Below, in pieces: positions 25,001-40,000 of a stretch of 64,000 bases of DNA. The translations under genes were made by a program, and so were the position numbers. The notes beneath the pieces are model-generated. The model saw nothing but the letters and a program-made list of their open reading frames with translations. It made no database searches and was not told where the DNA came from. This DNA comes from Vandiemenella viatica (lineage: Eukaryota; Arthropoda; Insecta; Orthoptera; Morabidae). The first letter of the stretch is position 1. The number at the start of each line of letters is the position of its first letter. Location of the stretch: NCBI GenBank assembly GCA_031002005.1, contig CM061921.1, positions 148,523,283 to 148,587,282 of the forward strand. The letters run 5' to 3'.

Positions 25001-28000
25001 ATTAAGCCTTGTTACAATACTGACAGAAGTATGAAATTTATTATTTTTACATGCATAGTTATCAGTATTGTTTACACATTGACAAAAAATAATTTGTTAA
25101 AAAAAAGCTTAACTGCAAATCGACATTCATCAAGTAACAAAATAACGGACAAACAAAATAATGATTATGGTCACACATTAATTACAGTAGCAGGTGAAGT
25201 GGGGAAAGAAGAGTGCAGAGGCAATTCAAAATTAGAACAACAAATTAAAGTGGAGACTTGCATTAGTGTTTGGGGCATCTGAGCCATAAATCTTCAAGTA
25301 ATTACAACCCTAGCAAAAACAGAAAAAAGCTGCAAGGAAAAGGGAGATGAAACTTAAACGTGGCATTTTATAAAATAAAGATCATCTTTAAAGATAAATG
25401 TTTGGAACCAGTCTCCATCCACTCACCCTGTGGTTAAATGAATTCAAGAAAATGGAGTGGTGCAAGGTAAAGTAGCCAAAGAATAGCACTATCCACGACA
25501 CACAAGGAAATAAAGACTTCCACAAATCTCAGAGATTTGAACAGAAACTCACGTTTACAAAATGTATATGTAAATTAGTAACAAAAGCCTGGATGATGGT
25601 GGCTGTTGCTAGTTTTGGCAATTTTGAAGCTTTTAAATACATGTATAGTAATTTGTAACTGGGGAACTACAAGAAGAAAAAGGACCTTGAATTTTTCAAA
25701 ATTAGTTTTGAGAAACTGTGCAAAAATTAAATATGGCGAGATAAACCAGGTCTGAATTTTTTAAAATCAAATACCCTTGCAAAAACTCATTTCACATGAT
25801 TCGCTGATTTTCGTTAACATCTTGATCCACTGTTTTCAAAGCAAAGTAACAGTATACGTTTTCCTTAAGGGTAGAATTACCCACTGGTACACAAAACCAC
25901 AACCTACCAAAGTTGAAACATGTATATAAAAAATCTTCATGGATCTCAGAAAATGGAAGCTAGCAGGCAAAAACAACCCAATAAAATTATTTTTAATGTC
26001 TGGACATATTGCCACCTGTGGCTATATTTCATTGACATGGCACTAAAATCCCATATACTGTTAAGTGTAATGATGTATTACAGAATTGGTCAAAGGTAAT
26101 ACAGGATGAATCGGTACATTTACTACTGTCTGTTTGATGTGGCTTTGGAAATAGATTTTTGTGCACCTACAGCATTGGCTACAATAACTAACATTTCATG
26201 TGGTCTTGATGACCTCGTAACAGAGTTTTGATTTGCCAAGCGTCCTACCTCTGTATTGGCTTCCCATTGGCTACATATATAAGTCATTTTTTTCTCTTAC
26301 TTTGCAGTGTTAGATCTCATCAACAGTAAGATCACTAAAGCCAGGGATGGACTGATGAAAAGAAATAAGAAGGAAATCTGTCATTACCTTTGTAAGGAAA
26401 CCACTTCAGCATTCAGCAGGTACTATTTTGAGAAATCATGGAAACATAAAAGTTGGATAGTATTAGTGGGAATTGAACCTGAGCCCTCCTAAATGACAGG
26501 CCCTAACATTAATGCTCACCTACAACCCTCGGCATATGATATTTTAAAATACATGCCCTCATTCAACAAAAACTAATTTAACAATTCAACAAGAGATTGT
26601 AACAATCACTGAGTGCTAAAAGGTGGGAAGGAAAAGCACTATGAAAGTATAGGTAATTAAATGTTAATTTTTTAAAAAGAGAGGAGACTCTAAATTGCAA
26701 AAGTGGCTACCATTCAATCCAGCACCAGCGTTAATAGTATGCCTTCGCGCCAGTGAAGGTGACATACTCTGAATGTGGGCCGAAGTTAAGCCAGCTTCCA
26801 CACTTTGTTTCCTCAGTAACTCTATCGTTTGACGTAACTCCAGAAGTTCAGAATCCTGAATTCAACAAAATTATTAATTTATTACAATTAAACAATGGAA
26901 TTATATGATGATACCCTCAATTTTTCAAATAAATGATACCTTCCGCTCAGCAGTTGATGTTAAGTGCTGAAGCCGTTGTGTCATATTTGACAGAGATTGT
27001 TCAAATGCAGAGACAACATGTGCCTGAAATAGTAAAAATAACAATAAATTAACTAATTCTTCAAGAATAATAAATTAGATGCAAAGGAATATGTTATAAA
27101 TATCTACCATAATAATATAATTCTTACTATAGTTAATACTTAATTGATGGTTGGTACAATATTTATAAAACTCCAGTTGGATGAATTTTTAATATATTAC
27201 ATAAAATTTAATCCCAGAAAAAAGAACCTCTCATCTAATAATTAAAAAATTAAAAGGAATATTCATCAAAAAGAATAAAACAAGAAAATATAATTTTCTA
27301 ATATTAAACAAACAAACAAAAAATAATTGACACCAAAACACAAAATTTAAGAAAATTTTTATTTAACAATTTTATTAAAATTGTTAAGGCAGTTACACAG
27401 CTCAGTTGGTAAAGTGAATGACTACTAGGCATCAAATTTCATTTAAGTCAAGGATTTTTCACTAAATCTTAATGTGCAGTATAGGTCCCTAAACTCTTTC
27501 AACCTGTTGTCAAATGAGTGCTCCTTAGTGAAGCATGCCACTGACCATGCCATTTCCACTATAGTGACAAAGTCCTAAAAGTGAGTACAGAGCTTCGAAG
27601 TTTCTAATTAAATTCTACAGCCCTCAGATGTGAGACCATTTTTATCCTAGAAATGACAAAATGATAACATGCACTCAGCTGTTAATGAACTGTTTACATT
27701 TACTTTTTGTATAAAATAATTTAGGCTTTCAATACATTTCCTTTTTGTGCTGACTGGTTGCAACTTAATGTTATGATTCACAATCTGTCTCTAGTTCCAT
27801 CCAAAATACTAATTTTACTACAACTTTCTTCAATATTGCATATATCATTATTTTTGTCATTTAAAAATCCCAGTCCATAAACTCAGATTTAATTTTAAAG
27901 AGTTTTGTGAAATAACTCCTAATGAATATCAAAACAGTTTCCTAAGGTGAGACCATTTCACATTTCAACCCCACCATAAAGTCAGGAAAGATGTCTGTAC

Positions 28001-31000
28001 TCAAAAGTATATCCATGTTGCTATTCCTGAAGTCACAAAGAGAAGAATGATTCTTAATAGATTTGTCTCAACTGTTTGCAATCATGATGGGCTTTCTATG
28101 AAACTTTTAGAAAGGGAGAAAAATAAATGCATTTTTAATGGGTACATCATCATAATTATAGTTGGTACAATTCAGCATATTTCTACATTATATACTTTGC
28201 ACACTCACTAAAAGTTAATCATTACTTTTCACAATTTATGAAAAGATGACCACAAAAAGTGTGTTAACAAACGGTCTTTGGCAATACTCATTAAAAAAAT
28301 GCTGCAATGTACTTCACTCACATTCGTAGATAACTGGCTGGTAAGTGTATGCACTTTCTCCTGAGCATCCATGAGCTCTCTTCTCAATTTCCTGATTTCA
28401 TGAGCCTGTTTCTCTTCAGCAGTACTATATAGGGATGAAGTAGTTGAAACTAGACTTACTGATGAACCATGCACTGGAACAAAAAATAAAAAATGTATGG
28501 GAAAATGCACTTTTCAAAGACACAACATACACTATATAAACATTGGAAATGTTTTGCATATACACTGGTCAGCCAGAACAATATGACCACCTACATAGTA
28601 ACCAGTATGTCCATCTTTGACAAGGATAACAGTGGCGATGCATCTTAGCATGGAAGCAATGAGGCCTCGGTAGGTCGCTGGAGGGAGTTGGCACCACATC
28701 TGCACACACAAGTCAGCTAATTCCCGTAAATTTTGGGGAGGGGGGGCGATGAGCTCTGACACCACGTTAAATGGCATCCCAGATGTGTTCGATCAGGTTC
28801 AGATCTGGCGAGTTGGCGGCCCAGCATATCAATTGCAACTCGCCACTGTGTTCCTCAAACCGCTCCATCACATGGTGCATTATCTTGTTGAAAAATGCCA
28901 CCGCCTAACATGGTTGTTAAGAAGGGGTGTACGTGTTCTACAACCAGTGTATTATACTTATTGGCCATCATGGTGCCTTGCATGAGGACTGGACCCATGG
29001 ATGCCCATGTGAATGTTCCTCAGAGCATAATTGAGCTGCTTACAGCTTGTCTCTGTCCTGAAGTACAGGTGTCAAGAAGCTGTTCCCCTGGAAAACAACG
29101 GAATCACGCCCTCCCATCGACATGATGATGAAGGTATCAGGATTCATCAGACCATGCAATGCTCTGCCACTGCACCAACATCCAGTAACAATGGTCACAT
29201 GCCCATTTCAGTTGTAATTGCCGGATGTCGTAGTGTTAATGTTGGCATTTTCATGGGTCATCCATCGGCTGTGGAGGTCCATTGTTAGGAGTGTTCAGTC
29301 CACTGTATGTTCAGACACGCTTGTACTCTGCCCAGCATTAAACTCCGATGTTAGTTCTGCCACAGTTCACCACCTGTCCTGTTTTACCAGTATGCCCAGC
29401 CTACAAAGTCTGACATCTATAATGAGGGGGGGGGGCGGGGGGCCCAAACCCTTGACGTTTTGAGGTGGTTTCACCATGGTTTTGCCACTTGTTGAAGACA
29501 CTCACCACGGCACTCCTCAAACACCCGACAAGTTGTGCAGTTTCCAAAATGCTCGTGCCGAGCCTCCAGGCCATCACAATCTGCCTTTGGTCAAACTCAG
29601 ATAGATCGCACACCTTCCCTATTCTAAATACGGATAGCACGCTCACTGATACTATATGCACTGTACGTGTGTCTGACTAGCAGTCATTCCTCGTCAGGTG
29701 ATGCTGCATTCACCTGGACGGGTTTATATCGACAGTAGGTATTCTGGCTGATCAGTGTATATTTTTACACTAACAAGACGGTTACTAATCAAGCATTTAG
29801 ATAGGAACATGTCTTATAGCTAACCAAAGGTGGAGTATAGCTATAACCTGAACTGTACATGAAAGTTCCACAAACTTTCATTTATGACAGGGGTGGCCAA
29901 CCCAAATGATCTTGTGGGCCACTTTGGAAATGCGTCATAAGTCCGTGGGTCGCATATAAAATTATATATCCCCATCTTAGATTTAGACTCACTATAGACA
30001 TTTTTTTGGAGTGAAAAGTTGAAACATATTGAGTAATTATTACTGTGTTTACTATTTTTCTTATATGTAAACATAGATAATATAATAATTATGATACTAA
30101 ATGCATATTTTAAAGAAATATATAACACTAACAATGATATATAAAAAATATATAAATATAAATGAAATAAATTTTGAAATATGGATGCACAAATAATTTA
30201 ATTTTTAATTCATTGGTTTGCACTATTTTGACCATTATAAAATAAATACATTTTGTAAAAGTGTGATAAATCTTGCGGGCCGCAAAAATATTCAAGGTGG
30301 GCCGCAGGTTGGCCACCCCTGAGTTATGAGAACACACCAAATGAGAAATTATTGCATCAAAATTCCAACTCATCATAACTTGAGAAGTAATACACCCAAA
30401 GCCAACATCAAGTACAAGCTGCACTTTGAAGCTTTGTTAGAGGTAATACTGTTAACAAATTTAATAGATCCTCTATGGAGTATTCACAATGTAAACATTC
30501 TCCTAATAAATGCAGATACAGAAGAGAATCTTCACTTGCCACAACTGACAGTACAACATACCAACAAAGAAATATACAAATGCATGAAATTTTGTATCCC
30601 AGTTCTTGGAGCTGCAATAAGGAACTGCCTGTGTGACAATATTTTGGCAGAATGGGGATTTCAGACTAAGTGAAACAGCAGGAGCCAGGGTTTTTACAAC
30701 AGCAGGGAGGTAGCTTATAATTTTGCCGGACACACTCATAAATGAAAGGGAAGCATTCTCGGGTAGCGCAGGTTGGTAGGCAACAAATCCGGACCAAACC
30801 ATGTGAATGTCAGTGGAACAGGCTGGAACTCAACATTTCACCAAGAAGAAATGCTTTCCAAGTATTTAGTATGTTAGAAGAGAAAGGTGGGATGCCTTTG
30901 CCAACCACCGAGTTTTACATTAATTTAGTGTTATGCATTGCATGTTGGGCCAGTGAGGAGTAAGGTAGCATTTTAGATGAAGCCGAACTGATCAAGCACA

Positions 31001-34000
31001 AACGGGATTGCCTGTGACCAAGGGACTGAGGTGCGAGAGACGAATAGCAACACGTGTAGCCACTACAGGTCTTAGCTGTGAAGTCACCAGCTGAGACAAC
31101 AGATGAACATTGCTCTCCATGCGGGAATGAGAATGCAGGAAGTCATTACACCAACCAGTGTAACCTGTGCTGCAGTCGCTACTTTAATGCAGTTGACAGT
31201 TCATTCCAGTGAGGTGGACAACCGCCCAATGCAGCAGTGATGTCTGCTATTCACGGCATATGGTAAAATTAATGTTTCAGTCACACAAGTGTTCACAGCA
31301 ATTTAACAACCCAAAAATAAACCATATTTGAGAACTAATTTTCATCCAAGCTACAGTGTTGTAAAAACAGATTAATTCATGTTGTTATAGAAGAGAATTT
31401 AATTGTTCTGTAAATCTATTATTTGTTTGTACCAGATTTTCTCACCTCTATTCTTATCATCCAACCTCTTCAGATTTGTCACACCAAAAATTTATAACCT
31501 GAGAATAAATGTTACAACAGCACCTAACATGAATCCTAACACTGGGGCCAAGTATAGTTACCTACATGTCAAATGCTGATGGAGCGTTTATACCAAAAAA
31601 CTTGTTGTTCTAATCAGCTCTGCCTCTTTCTCCACTGTCTAGCAGTTATCCATAATTTGAAAATGCCATTTTTCTATTCTTACAAACTTAGATGCTTAAG
31701 TTATGCTAAGTCATTCTGTAAATGGCCACACTTGAAAGTGCAATTATTGGCTATCATGTTCATGTTACAGTTAGACCTAATTTTAAATTCTGAGGAATAT
31801 TTTACAGCTAATGCTTGGGTCAGCCCTGACGCATATGGTAATAATTGTAGTTACATTTTAGTCTACGAGGTCTGATAAATAAATAATGGTAATTTTTATT
31901 TTCTTAAAGAATATTTATTTATTAATCATGATCAAATAGGGCTTTCCATGTAATCTCCCTCAAATAAAATACATTTTCCATTCTTGGAAGCACTTCTTGA
32001 ATTCACTTTTCAGTATAGCGTTCAGTTACTTCAGTGATTTGTTTTTATCTCAACATGGCAAAACATCATCCTTTTAAGTTTCTCTTCGACTCACGAATAG
32101 AAAGTAGTCACAGGGAATCATATTGGGTGAATACAATGGCTGAGGCAAAACAACAGTTTTGTATTTTACCAAAAAATCATGAGTAACCAGTGAGGTATGA
32201 GCAGAAGCATTATCAAGATGCAATTTCCATGAATGGTTTTGCTACAGTTATGGGCATTTTTAAGGGATTGCTTCACGCAAATGGCGTGTGCACAAACTAA
32301 GTGGCTTGGTCCAGGGGGGGAAGGGGTTGGCTGGAAGGCTACGCTGGGCTATGTGGGGGAGAGAAGTTCACAGGAGGGCAAAATGGAGCTATGTGGTTTA
32401 TGCAGGCTACTTAACTTCCAGGTAGTAACTCATGATGCACAGCACCATTGAAATCAAAGAAAACTGAGTAGAGCCTTCACATTTGATCAAACTTGTTAAA
32501 TTTATTTTCCGTCTTGGCTCCTCGGGCAGCTTCCATTTGGATGACAGCATACACATGCACCCATGATTCTTTGCCTGTTCTGACCTTTTTTCAAAAAATC
32601 TGGATCGTTGTCGACTTCATTCAGCCTGAGCTATGTCTATGCGCCCATTTCTGGCAGAAATTCGGCAATTTTGGGACAAACTTTGTTCAACCTCTCTAAT
32701 AGACATATGAAGATTTTCCAGAGACAATTTTTTTTTAAATTTGTCTGATGTTGTAGTCGATTGTTGATGTGTTTGGGCATCCTGGGAGGTCATCATCTTC
32801 AATGCCTTCACAGCCCTATTTGAAACATCTATAGCACTCAAACTTTTGTTTTACTCATAGTAGATTCAACAAATATATTTTGAATATGGTACTGCACTTC
32901 TTTCCATTTTTCAAGCAATAATTTATACAAATTAATTGATTAATTTTTTTTAGAAAGTGCAAAATTGTTGAATACACAAACCTTTTTGACTGTCGAAAAT
33001 AAACTAAACATACAAAATGGCAGCCAATTGTAACATAGGAATATATGCACCAACAAAATAAAAATATTTGAAAATTGTGTTTAAAAAGCCCACTAAATTA
33101 AAAAATTCCCATTATTTTTTGATCAGACCTCGTATATATAAATATAACAGTAATGTAAAATTCTGAAAGTAATTTTATCAAGCACTGACATAACTCATGA
33201 TTTGCAGATAAACTATTTGCTATTACATGGGAAGAATATTGCTGATTGTAATTCAACACACTATATCTCTAATGTATGCACTCCCTTCCAAAACTATAAA
33301 CAATCTTTTCAAAATTTTATAACCATCTGTGTATGGTTTCTATAATAGAATAGGAGAAAGTATTCAAAATAAATAGAAATTTTCAGAGCGTTATATTAAC
33401 AACAGATGATATTTACTTCTTGGAACACAATATATTGATATACGAGTAAGAACTTAAAAGTAAGTACTACTTAAAATTATAACAAATTTTTAACAATGGT
33501 TAGCAGCTCCTATGTGTGTGTAATGCTGCAAATTTAAGAAATCATAACAATGCCCATTCTGCAGACTTTAGCAGTTTAGGTCTTGCCAATAACTATACTA
33601 GTTGCCAACAAAGCAATATGCATTTTGTTAAATTAAGATCTGGGACTGGAGAAAGATATTTAATGAATATAAGAGTGACCATGATAAAGTTTGAATTTTT
33701 ATGTCTGAACTCAATGTAACAAATTGCTACATATTAAAAGTGGTATTCACTGCTTTCTTCCTGTACAAATCTTTATTCACAAAGCTATCTGCTGCATCTT
33801 CCTTTCTATAATACTACTGTAAACTTCATTTGCAGTATTGATTTCAATTATACAAACAGGAAGCATTCATTCTCTGTATTTTGGCCACAACAAAGTACAA
33901 CACATTGTCACACATATTGTACTTTGCACTTGTGTATAAAATTAATTGCTAAAGAATGGCACTCATAATACGTCCCTCATGTTATTTGAGGTAATATACC

Positions 34001-37000
34001 CTTTGTGAGAAATTTTACTACCCTAAGCAAGGCAACCAGAAATAATATGACAGAAATTAAACGATAGATTATGCTTGAAAACCTGAAAGAAGTATTGTGT
34101 ATAACCACATTCGTAACTGGAAAACTGATTTGGGAAAGAAGATTATTGCCACCAAGCAAATGTTTATTTTTATTTTATTATTTATTTTTTATTATTATTT
34201 TTTACCTGCTTAGTGTCTCTTAACAGCGAGGTCTTTTAGAGGTGGGAAAGGATGGGGGGCAAGGAATGGGAAGGAATTCGGCAATGGCCTTTTGAAGGAA
34301 GCATCCCGGCATTTGCCTTGAGTGATTAGGGAAACCATGGAAAACCCAAATCAGGATGCCCGGACAGGGATTCGAACCGGCGTCCTCCCGAATGCGAGGC
34401 GAGTACGCTAACCATTACAGCACCACTCTCGGTGCAAATGTTTAATTGGTGTTACCGGAGTACCTTATCACTCCCAAGTTGTGTATGTTATTATAAAGAG
34501 ATTTGTTAAGATATAACTGGTCACTTAAACCAGGGCTCAGTAAAACAAAAAGCTGCAGCTTCTTTGCCGCTATATTCACACTGATTCAATTACACCAAAA
34601 AAATTCTAACAACTAAGAAAACATTTACTCACCTTCATCATCTTTGGAATTTGTTTTTGAAAGCAATCCCGAATATGGTGACATGCTTGTTCGACTCAAA
34701 ACATGACTAGAAGCAGACGATGTTATTGGAGATACTGGATAGTTGAACCTGAAAACAAGTTGTAATATGTAGTTATCAAATTATTGAAATTAAAATGCAA
34801 AAATTGAGTATGTAAATGTTCACCACAATATTTCCAAATGAAACATTTAATTTTTGGTCTCCAAAAATAATAATTAATGACTAACTAACACAATAATTTT
34901 TGCTAATGACCATTTCTATGGTTCAGAACAATACAATCGTAACTAACATTTGTTAAATTTTACAGTGCGGTAAATTTTAAGTTTTTCATCAAAAATCATA
35001 ACCGACACTATAACTTTCAGAATTGGCTACGATTCTGTTTTAGATCATTGTCTCTCAGCATAGTACAATGATTATGTTTTCAGAATTTGTTTTAGAGGCA
35101 TAATTACTTTCAATTCTGTTATTAGTAACAATTTATGTGACTTACGGTCATATTGCACTGAATCCCAGAGGTGGGTTTACAAATTTTTTGAGCTGGGACA
35201 AAAACTTTAAGACTGCCACCCCGTCAAACTTGAGTCTGCTGCCCTGGGCAGTAGAGCTAAAAAAAGATCGCCGCCACATGAATTTGCTGCCCCTAGGAAC
35301 ATGAGTTTGCTGTCTAGGGCAAATGTGTAATACGTTAAAAATAAATATCAATTTCTGTTTTGGGTTCAGCAATAATCTGAAAAGAAAGAAAAATTTTGAT
35401 AGCCATTCATACAACCTTGAGCACTCTGCACATACAGCTAGTTATTTCTATACTGCCTCTCTGTCCACTGCCCACATGAAAAATGAAACCTTTCAGTTCC
35501 CTAAATTGTAGATTGTCAGATTACAGGTGCTGAGCTTTCATTTATAGCAAGTTAAACATACATCACACTATGATGTACTGAGTACCTGTTGAAAATCATA
35601 AAAAAACATACAGAAATGTATTGTCATTTTAGGCTTTCAGCTCATCAGCATCTTTCTCTGCACGAGCCATTTCCTTGTTTCTCAAATGTTTCTGTATGAT
35701 AACTTCAAATCTAACCTTTCTTTCTGCTTCTGCTTTCTAATAGGCATCACCCCCACCACATGCATCTTTATTTTTTGAAAAGTCCAAGGTCGTATTCCTC
35801 ATTAAAAACCTTGTGCATGTAAGGTAGGGTTACCAGATGTCCCCGTTTGTCGGGGACAGTCCCCGTATTTAACTCCTCTGTCCCCGGTCAGATTTCATCC
35901 CCGTAATGTCCCCGGATTTTTCCTGTTATCCTCAGATTTTTTTTTTTTTTTTAATCAAGCGAGAGTTTTTTTAAAAGCCCTGGTTTGGTAATGCATTCGT
36001 TTAAAGAAAGAAATAGGAAGCCCACTTCTTTCCTTGTATATGCCTATGAATAAAAGAAAATTACAAGGATGCTGCGTCTTGTACACAACATCTTTCCTGT
36101 GTGCAACAAGTCTGTCTGTGATCCTCTTTGGAATTCGCAGATAGTTCAATACTGACAATATGTACTTTTGCAACTAGCAATTGTTATATTTCATTCAGCA
36201 GCTCCAAAAGGGTTTTAATTTTCACAAAACATCTTTATGTTAAGCTCTATTTTATTGATGTCCGCTCCAAAAATAATAAATTTCTCTATAGGTATTGGAA
36301 GTTGTAGCTTCTGCTTTGGAGGAAAGCTATATTCTAATTGCTGCGGCTGACAACACTACATTTCATAAGAAGGGATACTTTCCTGATGTATGCTGACAGT
36401 GAAGAAGCTCTTGTTATCTCTAGAAGAAGATGGGTCATGTTCCACTATAGTATTCCTCAACATATCGTATGACTTTTACGACAATGTCATACAATACCTG
36501 CATGCCTTATGTGTTCATTGTCAAGACTTATGCCACTTGAAATGTATGTTGCTCAGATCTGTTCCTGAAAAACTATGACGCAACAAATAATTACTTCTTG
36601 TGAAAAGTGGATGGGGTTGCTTAAGATGAAATTTAGAATGCTTCAATTAAATTTCTTCTTTAAAGGAATTTGTGTCAAAAGATAAAGTAGATGCATGGAA
36701 TAAATCCAGTCTTGGTGTTTGTTCGAGATGGAGTGAAGTTTTTTCACATTTTACGTACAGCTACAGTTAGTAGAACTGTCTGTGTGTCTTCCTGCAGGTA
36801 ACACACCTGTGGAGAGAGTTTTCTCTTCAATTAACATGATGTGGACATCACAGAAATCCAGAACGAGTACAGAAACAGCTCAAGCAATGTTAATTAATTA
36901 AACTTTTCCATGACTCGTCAAGGATTTTCGGACAAGCTTGGATTCAGACAAGGTCTTCTCAAGTAGGTTCATTCTTCTGAGAAATACCAATGACAACAAG

Positions 37001-40000
37001 TTGGAGGTAAAATCAGGTACCATATCATTTAAAATACAAAATATATAACAAATATGTTTCTTTTAAGTTAACCCAACCTTTAATCATATAACTTATGAAA
37101 GTGCAACGCATCATTAGGACAAATGCCAAAAGTGTCCCCGGATTTTGGTGAATAAGTTCTGAAGCTTCCCCAGATTCGGAGAAAAAATTCTGGTAACCCT
37201 AATATAAGGTGATACACACACTTTTGGAATTTCTGAAAGTACATTCTGTGCATTTTTTTGGACACTCAGAAAGCTATCCAACTGGGGCACACTGTCCTTT
37301 CTAATGTAATGTGACTCCACTTTTCCAAAAGAATCAATGTGGTCCCTTACCCCTTGTATAATTTCTTCTGAAGTGTGATGGCGATTAGTATGTTTGCTAC
37401 GCCTTTCATTTATTACACCTTTGTCGCAGTAAAAATGGTGGTTGTATGAACATATGGAATTGTAATAATGTTCTTGGTAATGTGCTTCTGTCTAGCTCAC
37501 TGTTAGGCTTGTAGGTTTGTTTATGTTCAGAAATCTTAACACTGTTCACTTTACAGATCACTAGATTTATTCACATCCTCTTACAAGTTTTTCCATCACT
37601 GCCAACAGTTTAGTTAATTGACCATGGATACGGCATATCGTTCTTCTCTTACACTTGCAGGTTCTCAGCACGCATAAGTATAACAAAAGTGTATTATGCC
37701 GCTTTCTTCCTAGCCACTTTAGACTCAAACATAGGAAAACATATTGTGTGATCCTCATTCACTCAATGCGCTTGCTGATCTAATATTGTCTCATCACAAT
37801 TTCATGACTAGTTTTTCTTAGAACCATCTTCATCCACTGATCAGTGATACTATAGGTATTCAAAAACATTGTTTTACTTAGTTACGATGTTTGGCCAACA
37901 GTGTTTTCAAGATATAAAAACAATGGAAGATATACATTATTGCACATACTACACATGAGGTTTGCCTCTAGAGCGACAACTTAACTTCATTTTCAGCAAA
38001 AATGTCAGTTAAGATTGTATTGTTCTGAACCAATGATTTAAGCCAGTGTTCCTCAACCTGTGGTCCATGAAGGTGAGCCAGGTGATCCGCAGGCAGAATA
38101 TTAAAAATTTGATTATAACTGAATTAAAGATATCATAACGAAATAAATTATAAAAATTGTTCACATAAAATGGACACAGTACATGTAGTGTATAGGGCTA
38201 TAAGCGAGTATCAGCTATATGCCATTAACATTTCAACAACCAGCAAAAATGTTATTTTGTTCCCCGGTTAGTGGCATGCCTGCGTTGTTACTGTAATAGT
38301 TTATTCATTAAATTCACATCCAGAGAGCGGCGTTGCTTTGAAGTTTAAGTTAATGACTGTTTTACTAGGGCCTTATTGTAGAAATGTTGTAAAGCTATGT
38401 CGTACATACTGATAACAATTGGTAAGGTTGGTTAATAATATACGCAAAAAAATTAGGCCCATGGAAGTTAGTAGTCCATAGAATTATTCTGGTCCTCAGG
38501 TTAAAAAAGATTGAGAAATGCTGATTTAAGCCAATAGGCATTTCAGCAGATGCAAAAAACCTTTGATGTTGAAGTCATCATCTTGTAGATTCTTTCCCAA
38601 CTATATCATCTATACACTACTAGCTCTTCATCTATGTTAGTAGGATTGGTTCAACACTTTTAATCTGAATAAAATAATCAGTGAAAACTGTAAGACTTCA
38701 ACGCACAAATAGTCATTGTGCTAAAGAATGAAATAATTACAGCTTAGTACATAGATTATTAACACATTTCTAAAATACCTGTTATTGGTCTTAATTTTTT
38801 AAGTGGTAACTACGTTTGGTGTGAGTTTTCTTTGAGTTTATATAAAGCACATTAAAACTCTGATACTGTTATCACTTTCGGCACATTATACATGAACCCT
38901 GTGATCACCACATGCAAAAGCAGAGTATATTTCTAATGAAATACATAAAACATATGATGAGAAACAACAGTAGCTGATTAGAAAATATAAATAAGGAAAA
39001 AGAGAGGAGCCATTGTTTACCGGGTGATGGCAGGATCATGTAGAAACATGAACACAGAACGTTTGATTACTAGAAATAAACCTTTCTTCAAGAGTAGAAC
39101 ATGGGAGTCAGAGAACAGCTAACCAGTGTAGTATCATAGTTGTGTTCATTTCTGGGATACTTACTTCGATATCTTTTATAGAGTGCCAGGGATAATCAAG
39201 CAAGATATCTTCTGTAATTTAAATGCGTAAATTAAATTCGTAGGAACTGAAATTACAATGAAGGGTGAAAAGAAAAGGTCTGGAATATTAATTTTACTAA
39301 TGTGAGTGGCCAGTGATTATTATTATTATAAACAATAATGATTTATCTTGATTACACATTTTGAAAGAGCATTAATGTTTCTGACAATATAATTATCATA
39401 CCAAAGAAGTATGAATGTTTATAACAAATCAAATATTCTTTTGGCTAGCTATGTGGCATCATCCATGGCATTTACTGAGCTACCAAGAAACCTGTGAGCA
39501 TTACACAATGTAATATGCAGCTGTGATAACCACATTCAGCGGCTGTCATGGCTACAGTGTCAACCTCTGTGATGTCCAATAATCAAGTACCACTGACCTG
39601 TGTTGTTCAATAGTATTAAAAATTCTTGGATGGAAACTTTTACTCTCTTGTTGAATAAATGTAGCAGCAGTCGTAATGCTAATAGTCATAACACTATCAA
39701 TTTGTGTTCTGAAGTTCAAAGAAGCCACTACGGCAATAACAATTTGCCATAAAAATAATTGAAGCTCACCAAATAACAGTTTAGTTTATCTCTGTCTGCA
39801 CTATGCTCAGCCTTTTAAGTCAATAATGTGGCTTTTTCAGGAATATCAAGTAAGCCTAGGACAATGTGTCTACAATATGTTGGCTGGAACTTTCTGATAG
39901 CAACAAGATACCTACAATCTGCTAGTTATTATACCAGTCCCTGTTTAATGGCTGTTAACAGCGAAGGTAGGAAGTATAATAGAAACAAAAGTGAACAAAT

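Noticed and set aside
28749..29661. Plus-strand open frames in the 28.6-29.8 kb region
   Set aside because: Antisense to a Tc1-like transposase with recognisable minus-strand motifs.
35150..35330. Repeat with CTGCCCTGGGCAG and CTGCCCCTAGG words as a hAT end
   Set aside because: I could not find a matching inverted end or an 8-bp target duplication.
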